Source: an uncultured Olsenella sp. (GTDB taxonomy: Bacteria; Actinomycetota; Coriobacteriia; Coriobacteriales; Atopobiaceae). From it: DNA of 64,000 bases. Under the pieces are notes generated by a model. The model searched no databases. It saw only the letters and a list, made by a program, of their open reading frames with translations, and was not told where the DNA came from. Position 1 is the stretch's first letter. Every line of letters begins with the position of its first letter. This document shows, in pieces, positions 8,429 to 18,544 of the stretch. The stretch covers positions 202,364 to 266,363 of the forward strand of contig CAKUIF010000002.1 of assembly GCA_934660915.1 (NCBI GenBank). Reading direction: 5' to 3'. The position numbers and the translations under genes are program-made.

Positions 8429-9658
8429 ATGGCTGAGAAGGAAAAGGTCGTCCTCGCGTACTCCGGCGGTCTGGACACGTCCGTCATCGTCAAGTGGCTC
8501 CAGGTCGAGAAGGGCCTCGACGTCGTCGCTATCTGCGGCAACGTGGGCCAGGACGAGAAGGACCTCACCTGGATCGAGAAGAAGGCCCTCGACATGGGCG
8601 CCATCCACTCCGAGGCCGTCGATATGCGCGAGGAGTACGCCGAGAAGTACCTCTCGCACGCCATCAAGGCCAACGCCAAGTACCAGAAGGTCTACCCGCT
8701 GCTCTCCGCGCTCTCCCGCCCGCTGATCTCCAAGCACATCGTGGACATCGCGCACGCCACCGGCGCCAAGTACGTCGCCCACGGCTGCACCGGCAAGGGC
8801 AACGACCAGGTCCGCTTCGAGACCGAGATCCGCGCGCTCGACCCCTCCCTCGAGATCATCGCCCCGGTCCGCGTGTGGGACCTGACCACCCGTGACTCCG
8901 AGATGGAGTGGGCCGCCGCCCACGACGTGCCGGTGCCCGTCACGCACAAGAAGCCCTACTCCATCGACGACAACCTCTGGGGCCGCGCCATCGAGTGCGG
9001 CGTGCTCGAGGACACCTGGAACGAGCCGCCCGCGGACATCTGGACGATGACCAACAACCTCGAGGACTGCCCCGCCGAGCCCGAGACCGTCGTCATCTCG
9101 TTCGAGAAGGGCCTGCCCGTGGCCCTCAACGGCGAGAAGATGCCGCTGCTCGACCTCATCATCAAGGCCAACGAGATCGCCGGCCGCAACGGCTACGGCC
9201 GCATCGACATGGTTGAGAACCGCGTCGTCGGCATCAAGTCCCGCGAGTGCTACGAGTGCCCGGGCGCGCTGCTGCTCATCACCGCGCACGAGACCATGGA
9301 GCAGATGTGCCTCGACGTGAACACCCAGAAGACCAAGCGTGAGCTCGACGAGCAGTGGGCCGACCTCGTGTACAACGGCCTGTGGTTCAGCCAGGCCAAG
9401 CTCGCCATCGACGCCTACAACGAGTTCTGCTCGCAGTTCGTCACCGGCGACGTCCGCATCAAGCTCTGCAAGGGCGGCCTGTTTGTCGACGGCATGCGCT
9501 CCCCGTACAGCCTCTACGACTACAACCTGGCCACCTACGACGAGGGCGACACCTTCGACCACACCGCCTCCCGCGGCTTCATCGCCCTGCACGGCCTCGA
9601 GTCCCAGACCTGGTCCAAGGTCCAGGGCCCGAAGTCTGGCCTCACCTCGGTCGACTAA
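8429..9658 (+). CDS. argG: Argininosuccinate synthase
   Basis: A 409-residue enzyme joining citrulline and aspartate with ATP to give argininosuccinate, the penultimate step of arginine synthesis. The N-terminal ATP pyrophosphatase loop AYSGGLDTS is at residues 10-18. Further family landmarks are GCTGKGNDQVRFE and the C-terminal SPYSLYDYN region. The length matches the usual 400-410. The start follows AAAGGAATCG. argH lies 1.6 kb downstream, separated by an unrelated gene flanked by hairpins. A long leader upstream may carry an attenuator. Confidence 0.97.
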   Translation: MAEKEKVVLAYSGGLDTSVIVKWLQVEKGLDVVAICGNVGQDEKDLTWIEKKALDMGAIHSEAVDMREEYAEKYLSHAIKANAKYQKVYPLLSALSRPLISKHIVDIAHATGAKYVAHGCTGKGNDQVRFETEIRALDPSLEIIAPVRVWDLTTRDSEMEWAAAHDVPVPVTHKKPYSIDDNLWGRAIECGVLEDTWNEPPADIWTMTNNLEDCPAEPETVVISFEKGLPVALNGEKMPLLDLIIKANEIAGRNGYGRIDMVENRVVGIKSRECYECPGALLLITAHETMEQMCLDVNTQKTKRELDEQWADLVYNGLWFSQAKLAIDAYNEFCSQFVTGDVRIKLCKGGLFVDGMRSPYSLYDYNLATYDEGDTFDHTASRGFIALHGLESQTWSKVQGPKSGLTSVD

Positions 9659-9777
9659 GGTCGAGCGTTAAGCGGGCTTCCTGGCAAGAAGCCCTTTGCC
9701 GCCGACGGGCGTCCGTTCGCCGCAAATGACGGCGCTCGGCGGCGTTCGTCGGCCCGATCGGCGCGGCGCGCATTGAC

Positions 9778-9844
9778 AATAACGTGCAAGTTCACGCATA
9801 GAGGTGCCCTTCTAGGCACGTTGAGCGTGAACTTGCACGTTATT
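9778..9844. repeat. 20-bp perfect inverted repeat between argG and the next gene
   Basis: The arms AATAACGTGCAAGTTCACGC (9778-9797) and its exact complement (9825-9844) enclose a 27-base loop that itself contains GTGCC...GGCAC. The element ends 24 bases before the next start codon. A related but imperfect element lies just after that gene (11040-11100). Confidence 0.85.
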
Positions 9845-9867
9845 TCTTTGCAAAGAAGGGCTGCTCC

Positions 9868-11022
9868 ATGAAACTCGCCGTCAACGGCCTCGCCGGGCTG
9901 CGGGTCCTGCGCGACGTGCGGCGTCGGGACCCCTCGGCCCTGCGGAGGCGCATCGACCCTCCCGCGCCCGACCCCGCCCCGCGCAAGCGTTGGACCGTGG
10001 GCGCGCTCCCGCTCGAGGCGCTGCTCCTCTCGGAGCCGCCGACAAAGAAGCGCCCGCTCGACGTTGTCGTCCCGAAGCCGACCCAGCGCCTCGGCGCGGG
10101 CTTCGTGCGCAATACCGTCTACGGCGCCGGCGTCCGTCCCGGCTCCTTCGTCGACGTCGGCAACGGCCTGGCGATCCCCTCCCCGGAGCTTCTCTTCGTC
10201 GATATGGTCGGCAGGCTGCGGTTTCCCGTCCTCGTGCTTTTGGGCTACGAGCTGTGCGGGACCTTTGGCCGCGACCCCGCCGACCCCATGATGGGGACGG
10301 TCGCCTTCGGCATAGAGGCGGCGACCTCTGTCGCAAAGATCCGGGAGTTCCTCGGGGCGTGCACGTATCTCCCCGGCAAGGAGGACGCCTACCGCGCGTT
10401 GACGTACGTGGCGGACAACGCCTGGTCGCCCATGGAGGCGGTCCTTGCCACGATGCTGACACTCCCGCTGACGGAAGGCGGCTACGGCCTAGGCGAGCTG
10501 CGCCTCAACGTCAGGCACGAGAACCCGCCCGAGCTCGTCGCCCGGGGATGCCCCGAGTCGCGCGTCCCCGACATCGAGCTCGCGGTCGCGCCGGTCGGGT
10601 TCAACTACGACGGGCGCGGGCACTACGACCTCCAGGCGGTCGCCGCGGCGACGGACGGGGCGGGAAGGGCGGCGGCCCTCAAGGACGCGCGCAGCAAATA
10701 CGTCGATGACCTGCGCAGAAACCGGGAGCTCATGGCGATGGGCAAGATGATCCTCCCCGTCTGCTCGGAGGATCTCTTTGAGGAGAAGGCACTCGACGCG
10801 CTGGTGGTCGAGGCGCTTCGCTGCGCCGAGGCGATGGGCGCCGAAGTGCCAGGCTTCGCCATTGGGTATCTGGCGAGTGCGGGCGCCGCAAAGAGGCGCC
10901 AGGAGCTGCTGTGGTCGATGTTGCCCTGGTCCGAGGCGCAAGATTACGCCCGCGAGCTCGAAAAGAAGTCGAGGGCGCTCAAGGAATGGCTTGCGGGCAA
11001 ACGGCCGAAGTGCTCGGTGTGA
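9868..11022 (+). CDS. Unrecognised 384-residue protein with possible DUF559/Vsr-like nuclease-fold C-terminal half
   Basis: I do not recognise this gene with certainty. The N-terminal half is basic and Pro-rich, then holds a moderately hydrophobic region. The C-terminal half contains SPMEA (Glu190), PDIELAV (Asp235) and GFNYDGRGHYD (Asn246, Asp248), then a charged helix ending in ILPVCSEDLF. The spacing resembles the DUF559/Vsr-like domains found at the end of AbiEi-type proteins (S-x-x-E, D, then EYDG). Here Asn replaces the Glu of EYDG, so nuclease activity is doubtful. It interrupts the argG-argH pair and is bracketed by two hairpin repeats of one family, which suggests insertion as a unit. 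The start ATG is 24 bases after the left hairpin; AAGAAGGG precedes it. Confidence 0.65.
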   Translation: MKLAVNGLAGLRVLRDVRRRDPSALRRRIDPPAPDPAPRKRWTVGALPLEALLLSEPPTKKRPLDVVVPKPTQRLGAGFVRNTVYGAGVRPGSFVDVGNGLAIPSPELLFVDMVGRLRFPVLVLLGYELCGTFGRDPADPMMGTVAFGIEAATSVAKIREFLGACTYLPGKEDAYRALTYVADNAWSPMEAVLATMLTLPLTEGGYGLGELRLNVRHENPPELVARGCPESRVPDIELAVAPVGFNYDGRGHYDLQAVAAATDGAGRAAALKDARSKYVDDLRRNRELMAMGKMILPVCSEDLFEEKALDALVVEALRCAEAMGAEVPGFAIGYLASAGAAKRRQELLWSMLPWSEAQDYARELEKKSRALKEWLAGKRPKCSV

Positions 11023-11039
11023 GGCCGCGCGGAGGCGTT

Positions 11040-11100
11040 AACGTACAAGTTTGACATCAACGGGGCTTCTTTGCGGCCGTTGAGGTCAAACTTGCGTGTT
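11040..11100. repeat. Imperfect inverted repeat after the inserted gene
   Basis: The outer arms at 11040-11055 and 11085-11100 share CAAGTTTGAC/GTCAAACTTG, with one mismatch and two wobble positions in the distal part. An inner stem is CAACGG (11058-11063) / CCGTTG (11077-11082). It matches the 9778 element in its ACGT-CAAGTT character and is followed at once by GGCAAGAAGGGCC. Confidence 0.7.
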
Positions 11101-11234
11101 GTTGGCAAGAAGGGCCGGCCCCATCGCTGCCTAGCCGCCGCCCACGTTGCCGCCGCGTTGCCGCGCATGGCGACGGGCGCGGCGGTGAGGTAATCTGGCT
11201 GGGACGATTTAGCGAGCAAGCACAAGGAGGGCGC

Positions 11235-12602
11235 ATGGCGCTTTGGGGTGGTAGGTTCGAGAAGGGCGTCGACGCCTTCACGCAGGAGTTCGGCGCGTCC
11301 CTTGAGGTGGACAAGGCCATGGCGCAGCAGGACATCGCCGGCTCCAGGGCCCACGCGAAGATGCTCGCCGAGCAGGGGATCATCGCCGAGGCGGATCAGC
11401 AGGCGATCGACGCCGGCCTGGCCGACATCGCCGGGCAGATCGAGCGCGGCGAGTTCGCCTGGGACGTCAACGACGAGGACATCCACATGGCCGTCGAGGG
11501 CGCCCTTACCCGCAACATCGGCACGCCCGGCGCCCGCCTGCACACGGGCCGATCCCGCAACGACCAGGTGGCCACTGACATCCGCCTGTACGCCAAGGAG
11601 CTCTGCGCCCACCTCCTCGAGGGCAACGACGCTCTGCGCCGCGTGCTCGTGGACGCCGCCGAGCGCAACCTCGGCGTCGTGATGCCGGGCTACACCCACC
11701 TCCAGCACGCCCAGCCCGTGCTCTTTAGCCACCACATGCTCGCGTACTTCTGGATGTTCACCCGCGACCACACCCGCCTTGAGGCGGCCCTCGCCGCGGC
11801 AGACGCTAACCCGCTCGGCGCCGCGGCCCTTGCCGGCACCACCTACCCGCTCGACCGTCAGCGCACCACCGAGCTCCTCGGCTTCGACCACGCGATCCCC
11901 AACTCGCTCGACGCCGTCTCCGACCGCGACTACCTGCTCGACCTCGAGTACGCCTGCAGCGTGAGCATGATGCACCTAAGCCGCCTGTGTGAGGAGATCG
12001 TCCTGTGGAGCTCGACCGAGTTCGGCTTCATCACGCTCTCCGACAGCTACTCCACCGGCTCCTCGATCATGCCGCAGAAGAAGAACCCTGACTTCGCCGA
12101 GCTCACCCGCGGCAAGTGCGGCCGCGTCTACGGCGACCTGATGGCGCTTCTTACCACGATGAAGTCTCTGCCGCTCGCGTACAACAAGGACCTCCAGGAG
12201 TGCAAGGAGGGCCCGATGGACGCCGCAAAGACGCTCTCCGACTGCATGGAGATCGCCGCCGGCATGCTCGAGACCATGCAGGTCAACGCCGATACCATGC
12301 TCAAGCAGGCCAAGCTCGGCTTTACCGCCGCGACCGACGTGGCCGATTACCTCGCAAAGAAGGGCATGCCGTTCCGCGACGCCCACCGCGTGGTCGGCGA
12401 GCTCGTGCTCTATTGCGAGAAGCACGGCAAGGGCCTCGAGGACCTGACCGCCGACGAGTTCCGCGCCGCGAGCGACCTGTTCGAGGACGACATCGCCGCC
12501 GACCTCGACCCCGAGGGCATCGCCAACGCCCGCACGACCTACGGCGGCACCGGCATCGAGGCCGTCAAGCAGCAGCTCGCCGAGGCCAAGGCTGCGCTGT
12601 AA
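11235..12602 (+). CDS. argH: Argininosuccinate lyase
   Basis: A 455-residue enzyme splitting argininosuccinate into arginine and fumarate, the last step of arginine synthesis. It is a fumarase/aspartase-superfamily member with the signature GSSIMPQKKNP and the TGRSRNDQVATD substrate loop. The length is normal. AAGGAGG precedes the ATG at 11235. It belongs functionally with argG upstream. A strong hairpin follows the stop. Confidence 0.97.
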   Translation: MALWGGRFEKGVDAFTQEFGASLEVDKAMAQQDIAGSRAHAKMLAEQGIIAEADQQAIDAGLADIAGQIERGEFAWDVNDEDIHMAVEGALTRNIGTPGARLHTGRSRNDQVATDIRLYAKELCAHLLEGNDALRRVLVDAAERNLGVVMPGYTHLQHAQPVLFSHHMLAYFWMFTRDHTRLEAALAAADANPLGAAALAGTTYPLDRQRTTELLGFDHAIPNSLDAVSDRDYLLDLEYACSVSMMHLSRLCEEIVLWSSTEFGFITLSDSYSTGSSIMPQKKNPDFAELTRGKCGRVYGDLMALLTTMKSLPLAYNKDLQECKEGPMDAAKTLSDCMEIAAGMLETMQVNADTMLKQAKLGFTAATDVADYLAKKGMPFRDAHRVVGELVLYCEKHGKGLEDLTADEFRAASDLFEDDIAADLDPEGIANARTTYGGTGIEAVKQQLAEAKAAL

Positions 12603-12624
12603 CCAAAGAACGATCGTCCTAGGC

Positions 12625-12665
12625 GCGCCCCGGAGCAAGAAGACATTGCTTCGGGGCGCGTCTTC
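12625..12665 (+). terminator. Terminator after argH
   Basis: A 15-bp stem (CGCGCCCCG / CGGGGCGCG extended by GAGCAA / TTGCTT with one wobble) with a seven-base loop is followed by TCTT. The T tract is poor, so it may be a partial terminator. Confidence 0.6.
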
Positions 12666-12776
12666 GCGCCCGCCAAGTGGCGCTTTTTAAGCTGGTTCGC
12701 GCACGCCACCAAACAGGCGGCGCGTCGCAGGTAGAATAGCCTTGTATGTCTCGCCAACCCTTTTGGAGGAGCCCGT

Positions 12777-14123
<1,347 letters not shown>

Positions 14124-14153
14124 AACAGGACCGGGGCGCCCGGGCCGCCAGAG

Positions 14154-14272
14154 CAGCCTGTCTGAGGTGGCGAGTGATCTTCTCGCCAAATCAGACAGGC
14201 TGAAATGGCGGCCTGAGCGCCTCCAATCCAGACAGGCAAAAAACGCTGCCAAATCAGACAGGCTGAAATGGC
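14154..14272. repeat. CAGCCTGTCTGA palindromic repeat, first locus
   Basis: CAGCCTGTCTGA-GGT-GGCGAG (14154-14174) pairs with CTCGCC-AAA-TCAGACAGGCTG (14182-14202). A 24-base direct repeat containing TCAGACAGGCTGAAATGG occurs at 14186-14209 and 14249-14272. The same family recurs at 18251-18439, and one copy of the core is near 1439. Confidence 0.85.
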
Positions 14273-14337
14273 AGGTCCTGGCGTTCGGCGCTTTTGGGCA
14301 TACTTGCACCACGACCAAAAGAGAGAGGAACCAAGCA

Positions 14338-14628
14338 ATGCAGCACATCGACTTCCGCCCGCGCGGCGTCTGCTCGCGCATGATCCACATCGACCTTTCC
14401 GACGACGGCGGCACCATCGAGAACGTCTCGTTCGAGGGCGGCTGCGACGGCAACCTCAAGGCCATCTCCAGGCTCGTCGCCGGCAAAAAGACCTCTGAGA
14501 TCGCCGACGTCCTCGCCGGCAACACCTGCGGTCCGCGCAAGACCTCCTGCGCCGACCAGTTCTCGATTGCCCTGCGTCAGGCCGCAGACGCCATCGCCGC
14601 CGGCGAGGCTCCTGCTTCCGCGAACTAA
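14338..14628 (+). CDS. TSCPD domain protein (TIGR03905 family)
   Basis: A 96-residue protein matching the small TSCPD family, with FRPRGVCSRMIHI at the N terminus, FEGGCDGNLKAI in the middle and TCGPRKTSCADQ near residue 65. The name comes from the domain's motif. Free-standing members have conserved cysteines and no settled function; the same domain ends some ribonucleotide reductases. The start at 14338 follows GAGAGGAACC. The upstream frame runs through repeats and is not coding. The next gene starts 14 bases after the stop, so the two may be cotranscribed. Confidence 0.8.
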   Translation: MQHIDFRPRGVCSRMIHIDLSDDGGTIENVSFEGGCDGNLKAISRLVAGKKTSEIADVLAGNTCGPRKTSCADQFSIALRQAADAIAAGEAPASAN

Positions 14629-14642
14629 CCGCAGGTAAAGAA

Positions 14643-15863
14643 GTGCGTCGACCAAAACTCACCAGACGAGGTTTCTTTAAGGCGTCCGCCACGGCGGGCG
14701 TCGTGGGCGCCGCCGTCGGCATCCTCGGCGGCTGCTCGCGCAACACCGCCAGCGACGTCACCGACCCCGTGGTCGTCGACGACGACTCCGCGGTGAGCGT
14801 GACCGCCGACGGGTCGCCCTACGAGTACGTCGACGACTACGGCTATGCCCTCGAGTCCACCTGGACGCTGCCGCTCGGCTGTGTCCTGCGCCCGGCGGAA
14901 GGCTCTTGGATCCCCGCCACCATTGCGGGTTCCTCGGCGCTGCCCATGGTCAAGGCCGGGGCGTTCTCGTGTGAGTCCGGCGCCCTGACCGAGGTCGTCT
15001 CGGCCCCCAAGGGCGCTGCGGCGACCACCGTGATCTACGACGTCGCCTGCTCGGACTCCGCGTACGCCTGGGTCGAGCTCGACATAGCGACGCGCGCCTG
15101 GCAGCTCTATGCGGCCAAGTTCTCCGGCGGCGCCCTCGACGGCGACGCTCAGAAGCTCTGGGACGGGACCTCCGACTACGATCCGGCGCCCATTGCCGTC
15201 ACGGGGTCCAAGGTCATCTGGCAGGTCATGCCCGCGCTCTCGGGAAAGAAGACCACCGAGTCCTCCGTCTGCTACCTTTGGAACGTCGGCGATAAGGACG
15301 CCCGCAAGGTCATCGAGTCGCCCGGCCGCTTTGCCATCAAGCCGACCATCTCGAACGGCAACGTCATCCTGGCCCCGCGCGTCCATGCAGACGAGGGCAC
15401 CTTCTACGGCGTCACGGCCTATACGGCATCGGACAACATGTCGTCCCAGGTCGACCAGCTCGTGCTTCCCGCCAGCGTCAAGCCGTTTCGCGCCACCCGC
15501 GTGGGCGACAAGTTCCTCGTCTCCATCGAGGCGAGCTACAGCTCCGGCGGCCTTCTTTCAAAGATGGGCACCTACATCGGCACGCGCAGCGGCGACTTCG
15601 TCAAGGTCGAGCGCGAGCCTTCCGAGTGTCCTGCCGGCAAAGACGGCCTCTACCTTATAAAGAGCCGCTCTTCGTATATGGTGGTCGACACAAAGAACCA
15701 GAAGTACTCGACGCTCTTGTCCATCGACCGCTCCGTCGACTACGGTGAGTTCCCTGCCCGCTGTGGCGATACCGACCTGTTTGTCACCTTTGCGACGGTC
15801 AAGGACCCCGATACCGGCTACCCCGCTTCCGTAACGGTTCGCGCCTTCCGCCTAGGAGTCTGA
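14643..15863 (+). CDS. Tat-exported lipoprotein, function unknown
   Basis: A 406-residue protein with an N-terminal twin-arginine signal (LTRRGFFKASA) followed by a hydrophobic stretch and a lipobox LGGC, so it is predicted to be exported folded and lipid-anchored. The mature part has repeated Trp/Tyr-containing blade-like segments (WELDIATRAWQLY, KVIWQVMPALS, SSVCYLWNVGDK) that suggest a beta-propeller. This fold guess is inference. The start is GTG at 14643, preceded by AGGTAAAG. It lies just upstream of a two-component system and might be its sensory accessory or target. Confidence 0.75.
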   Translation: MRRPKLTRRGFFKASATAGVVGAAVGILGGCSRNTASDVTDPVVVDDDSAVSVTADGSPYEYVDDYGYALESTWTLPLGCVLRPAEGSWIPATIAGSSALPMVKAGAFSCESGALTEVVSAPKGAAATTVIYDVACSDSAYAWVELDIATRAWQLYAAKFSGGALDGDAQKLWDGTSDYDPAPIAVTGSKVIWQVMPALSGKKTTESSVCYLWNVGDKDARKVIESPGRFAIKPTISNGNVILAPRVHADEGTFYGVTAYTASDNMSSQVDQLVLPASVKPFRATRVGDKFLVSIEASYSSGGLLSKMGTYIGTRSGDFVKVEREPSECPAGKDGLYLIKSRSSYMVVDTKNQKYSTLLSIDRSVDYGEFPARCGDTDLFVTFATVKDPDTGYPASVTVRAFRLGV

Positions 15864-15951
15864 CAGTCGAGGCCTCAGGTGGGGTAAACTATGCCTACTT
15901 ATGGGAAGCCAAGGCTTCCTTGAATGCAAAACACACATTTGGGAGGCCACG

Positions 15952-16662
15952 ATGGCTTCGGACGACAAGAAGATCCTGCTAGTTGAGGACGAGAAGGCGA
16001 TTCGCGACGCGGTGGCTGCCTACCTCGAGCGCGAGAACTACATCGTGCGCGGCGTGGGCGACGGCCAGAGCGCCGTCGAGGAGTTCGAGAAGCACTCCTT
16101 CGACCTCGTGATCCTTGACCTCATGCTCCCCAAGCTCTCGGGCGAGCGCGTCTGCCGCGCCATCCGCGAGACCTCAAACGTGCCCATCATCATGCTCACC
16201 GCCAAGGGCGAGGTCGAGGACCGCATCATCGGCCTCGAGCTGGGCGCCGACGACTACCTGATCAAGCCCTTCTCGCCCCGTGAGCTCGTGGCCCGCGTGC
16301 GCGCCCTGCTGCGTCGCGCCCACACCGAGGTCGAGCCGGCGCTCGAGGTCCTCGACTTCGGCGACCTCGTCATCGACATCTCGGGTCACAAGGTCCTCGT
16401 CGAGGGCAAGGAAGTCGACCTCACCGCCTCCGAGTTCAAGCTGCTCACCACGCTCGCCCGCTACCCGGGCCGCGTCTACACTCGCATGGAGCTTGTCGAG
16501 AAGGTCCTCGGCTACGACTTCGAGGGCTACGAGCGCACCATCGACTCCCACGTCAAGAACCTGCGCGCCAAGCTCGGCGACGACCCGCGCAACCCGCGCT
16601 GGCTCTACACCGTCCACGGCGTCGGCTACCGCTTCGAGGCTCCCGAGAAGGCCGATAAGTAA
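15952..16662 (+). CDS. OmpR/PhoB-family response regulator
   Basis: A 236-residue two-domain regulator. The receiver domain (1-120) has the acidic pair EDE near residue 10, the phospho-acceptor Asp56 in VILDLMLP, the Thr in MLTAKGE and the Lys in LIKPFSP. The C-terminal winged helix (about 135-232) ends in VHGVGYRF. The start at 15952 follows GGGAGGCC. The partner kinase begins 18 bases after the stop, so the pair forms an operon. CTGACA at 15860 and TAAACT at 15885 could be a promoter with a wide 19-base spacer. Confidence 0.93.
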   Translation: MASDDKKILLVEDEKAIRDAVAAYLERENYIVRGVGDGQSAVEEFEKHSFDLVILDLMLPKLSGERVCRAIRETSNVPIIMLTAKGEVEDRIIGLELGADDYLIKPFSPRELVARVRALLRRAHTEVEPALEVLDFGDLVIDISGHKVLVEGKEVDLTASEFKLLTTLARYPGRVYTRMELVEKVLGYDFEGYERTIDSHVKNLRAKLGDDPRNPRWLYTVHGVGYRFEAPEKADK

Positions 16663-16680
16663 CGTCCTCGAGGAGGCACG

Positions 16681-18231
16681 TTGGCGGCTAAGTTCGTCAT
16701 AGGAAAAAACAACCGCGCAGACGAGGGCTCCAAGCAGCCCTCGTCTCGTAATTCGTGGAACACGCTCAAGCCGAAGCCCTCGCGCGGCCAGTCCTTCGCC
16801 ACGAGCATGACGCTCACCTTCGCGCTCATCGCGATTCTGATGGCGCTTATCTTCGTGCTCGTGCTCGCCGTCGTGTGGGGCGGGCAGTTTACGTCCTACA
16901 CCAGGGCAAACATGCAGGCCATGGCGAACTCAACCGCCGAGTCCATCTCGGAGGCGTACGCCGTCGAGGGGCGCTGGACCTCTGACGTCGTGCAGCGCGC
17001 CTCGGACGCCTCGGCGTTCTCGAGCGATATCGGGGTACAGGTTATCGACTCCGACGGCGGCGTCCTCTACGACGACACGTGGGTTGCGGGCGGCAGCTCG
17101 GCAAAGACCCGCGCCGACGGGGAGCTGCAGCCTCAGTCCTCGAAGTCCCTGGCGCCCACCGGCGCGGACTCCGTTGTTACGGCGCCGGTAAACGACGCCC
17201 ATGGTGACCAGGTCGGCGAGGTCCGACTGTGGGCCTTCGGCTCGGATGCGCTTCTTACCAAGTCCGACGCGGCGTTTAAGGAGAGCTCCTTCGAGGCCAT
17301 CGCCATCGCGGCGTCCGTGAGCGTCCTTCTTGCCTGCGTGATCGGCTACTTCGCCTCCAAGCGCATGTCCGCGCCCATCCAGAAGATCACGAACACCGCC
17401 AAGCAGATCCGCAACGGCGACCTCACCGCACGCTCCGGCGTCAAGGGCGACAACGAGATCGGCCAGCTCGGCGAGACGTTCGACGATATGGCGACCTCGC
17501 TTGAGCGCGATATCAAGCTCGAGCACCGCCTCACGGGCGATGTTGCCCACGAGCTGCGTACGCCTCTTATGGCCATGCAGGCCACGGTCGAGGCCATGCA
17601 AGACGGCGTGCTCCCGGCAGACGACGAGCACTTTGAGACGGTGGCCTCCGAGGTGCGCAGGCTATCTCGCCTGGTGGACGCTATGCTCAAGCTCTCGCGC
17701 CTCGAGAACAACGCCAACGAGCTCAAGACCGAGCGCACCGATGTGATCTACCTGCTGCGCAGCCTCGTTTCGAGCCAGCACGCGCTCTTCCACGAGAAGG
17801 CCCTGCACCTGCGCTTTATCAACGAGAGCGGCCGCGACGAGCTCATGGCCGACATCGACGCCGACCTCATCCGCGAGGCTGTGGTCAACCTCATGAGCAA
17901 CGCCATGCGCTATACCGACGAGGACGGCTACGTGAAGGTCTCGGCGCGCCTCGAGCGCGGGGACGTGCTCATCTCGGTGCAGGACACGGGCATCGGCATC
18001 GCCAAGGAGGACATCCCGCAGACGTTCAGCCGCTTCTGGCGCTCCGACGTGAGCCGTGAGCGCGTGAGCGGCGGCCTCGGCGTGGGCCTCTCGCTTACCA
18101 AGGAAATCGTGGACAAGCACAACGGCACCATCCTCGTCGAGTCCGAGCTCGGCCGCGGCACCACCTTTACGCTGCGGATTCCTCAGAACCGCGGCCGCCG
18201 CAACCTCGCCCAGGCCATCCAAGAGGGCTAG
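16681..18231 (+). CDS. Sensor histidine kinase, HAMP/HisKA type
   Basis: A 516-residue membrane kinase. Two membrane helices (about 42-65 and 205-225) bracket an extracytoplasmic sensor region of about 140 residues. A HAMP linker, a HisKA domain with phospho-acceptor His290 in DVAHELRTPL, and a HATPase domain with N, G1 (DTGIGI) and G2 (GLGVGLS) boxes follow. It starts with TTG at 16681; GAGGAGG seven bases upstream supports this rare start. It is the cognate kinase of the regulator upstream. The signal is unknown. A repeat cluster follows. Confidence 0.92.
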   Translation: MAAKFVIGKNNRADEGSKQPSSRNSWNTLKPKPSRGQSFATSMTLTFALIAILMALIFVLVLAVVWGGQFTSYTRANMQAMANSTAESISEAYAVEGRWTSDVVQRASDASAFSSDIGVQVIDSDGGVLYDDTWVAGGSSAKTRADGELQPQSSKSLAPTGADSVVTAPVNDAHGDQVGEVRLWAFGSDALLTKSDAAFKESSFEAIAIAASVSVLLACVIGYFASKRMSAPIQKITNTAKQIRNGDLTARSGVKGDNEIGQLGETFDDMATSLERDIKLEHRLTGDVAHELRTPLMAMQATVEAMQDGVLPADDEHFETVASEVRRLSRLVDAMLKLSRLENNANELKTERTDVIYLLRSLVSSQHALFHEKALHLRFINESGRDELMADIDADLIREAVVNLMSNAMRYTDEDGYVKVSARLERGDVLISVQDTGIGIAKEDIPQTFSRFWRSDVSRERVSGGLGVGLSLTKEIVDKHNGTILVESELGRGTTFTLRIPQNRGRRNLAQAIQEG

Positions 18232-18250
18232 CCCCCGCGACCTGCTTTTT

Positions 18251-18439
18251 CAGCCTGTCTGATTTGGCAGCGTTTTTTGCCTGGCTGGAGAGGGGCGCCG
18301 CACGCCCGCCTGCCATCTCAGCCTGTCTAATCTGGCGAGAAGAGCACTCGCCATTTTTAGACAGGCTGATCTGGCAGGCGTGCTGGGCACTCGCCATTTT
18401 TAGACAGGCTGATCTGGCAGGCGGGCGCGCGCACTCGCC
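18251..18439. repeat. CAGCCTGTCTGA palindromes with a 36-bp tandem repeat
   Basis: This nearly fills the 313-base gap between the kinase and purC. It has CAGCCTGTCTGATTTGGCAG (18251-18270), then an inverted pair (18319-18339 with 18347-18368). An exact 36-base direct repeat lies at 18345-18380 and 18388-18423 (period 43), and a truncated third copy starts near 18431. It belongs to the same family as 14154-14272. Confidence 0.85.
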
Positions 18440-18544
18440 GACAACGGGGTGTCCTTCTTGCCGGGTGACGCGGTATACTTCTGTACGTTATGCATATGCG
18501 GGGCGACGCGTCAGAGTCGCCGACCAACGAAACCGAGGTATTCG

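Noticed and set aside
18345..18423. Tandem repeat considered as a CRISPR array
   Set aside because: Only two full copies with a seven-base interval that is not spacer-like, the repeat contains a palindrome, and there are no cas genes.
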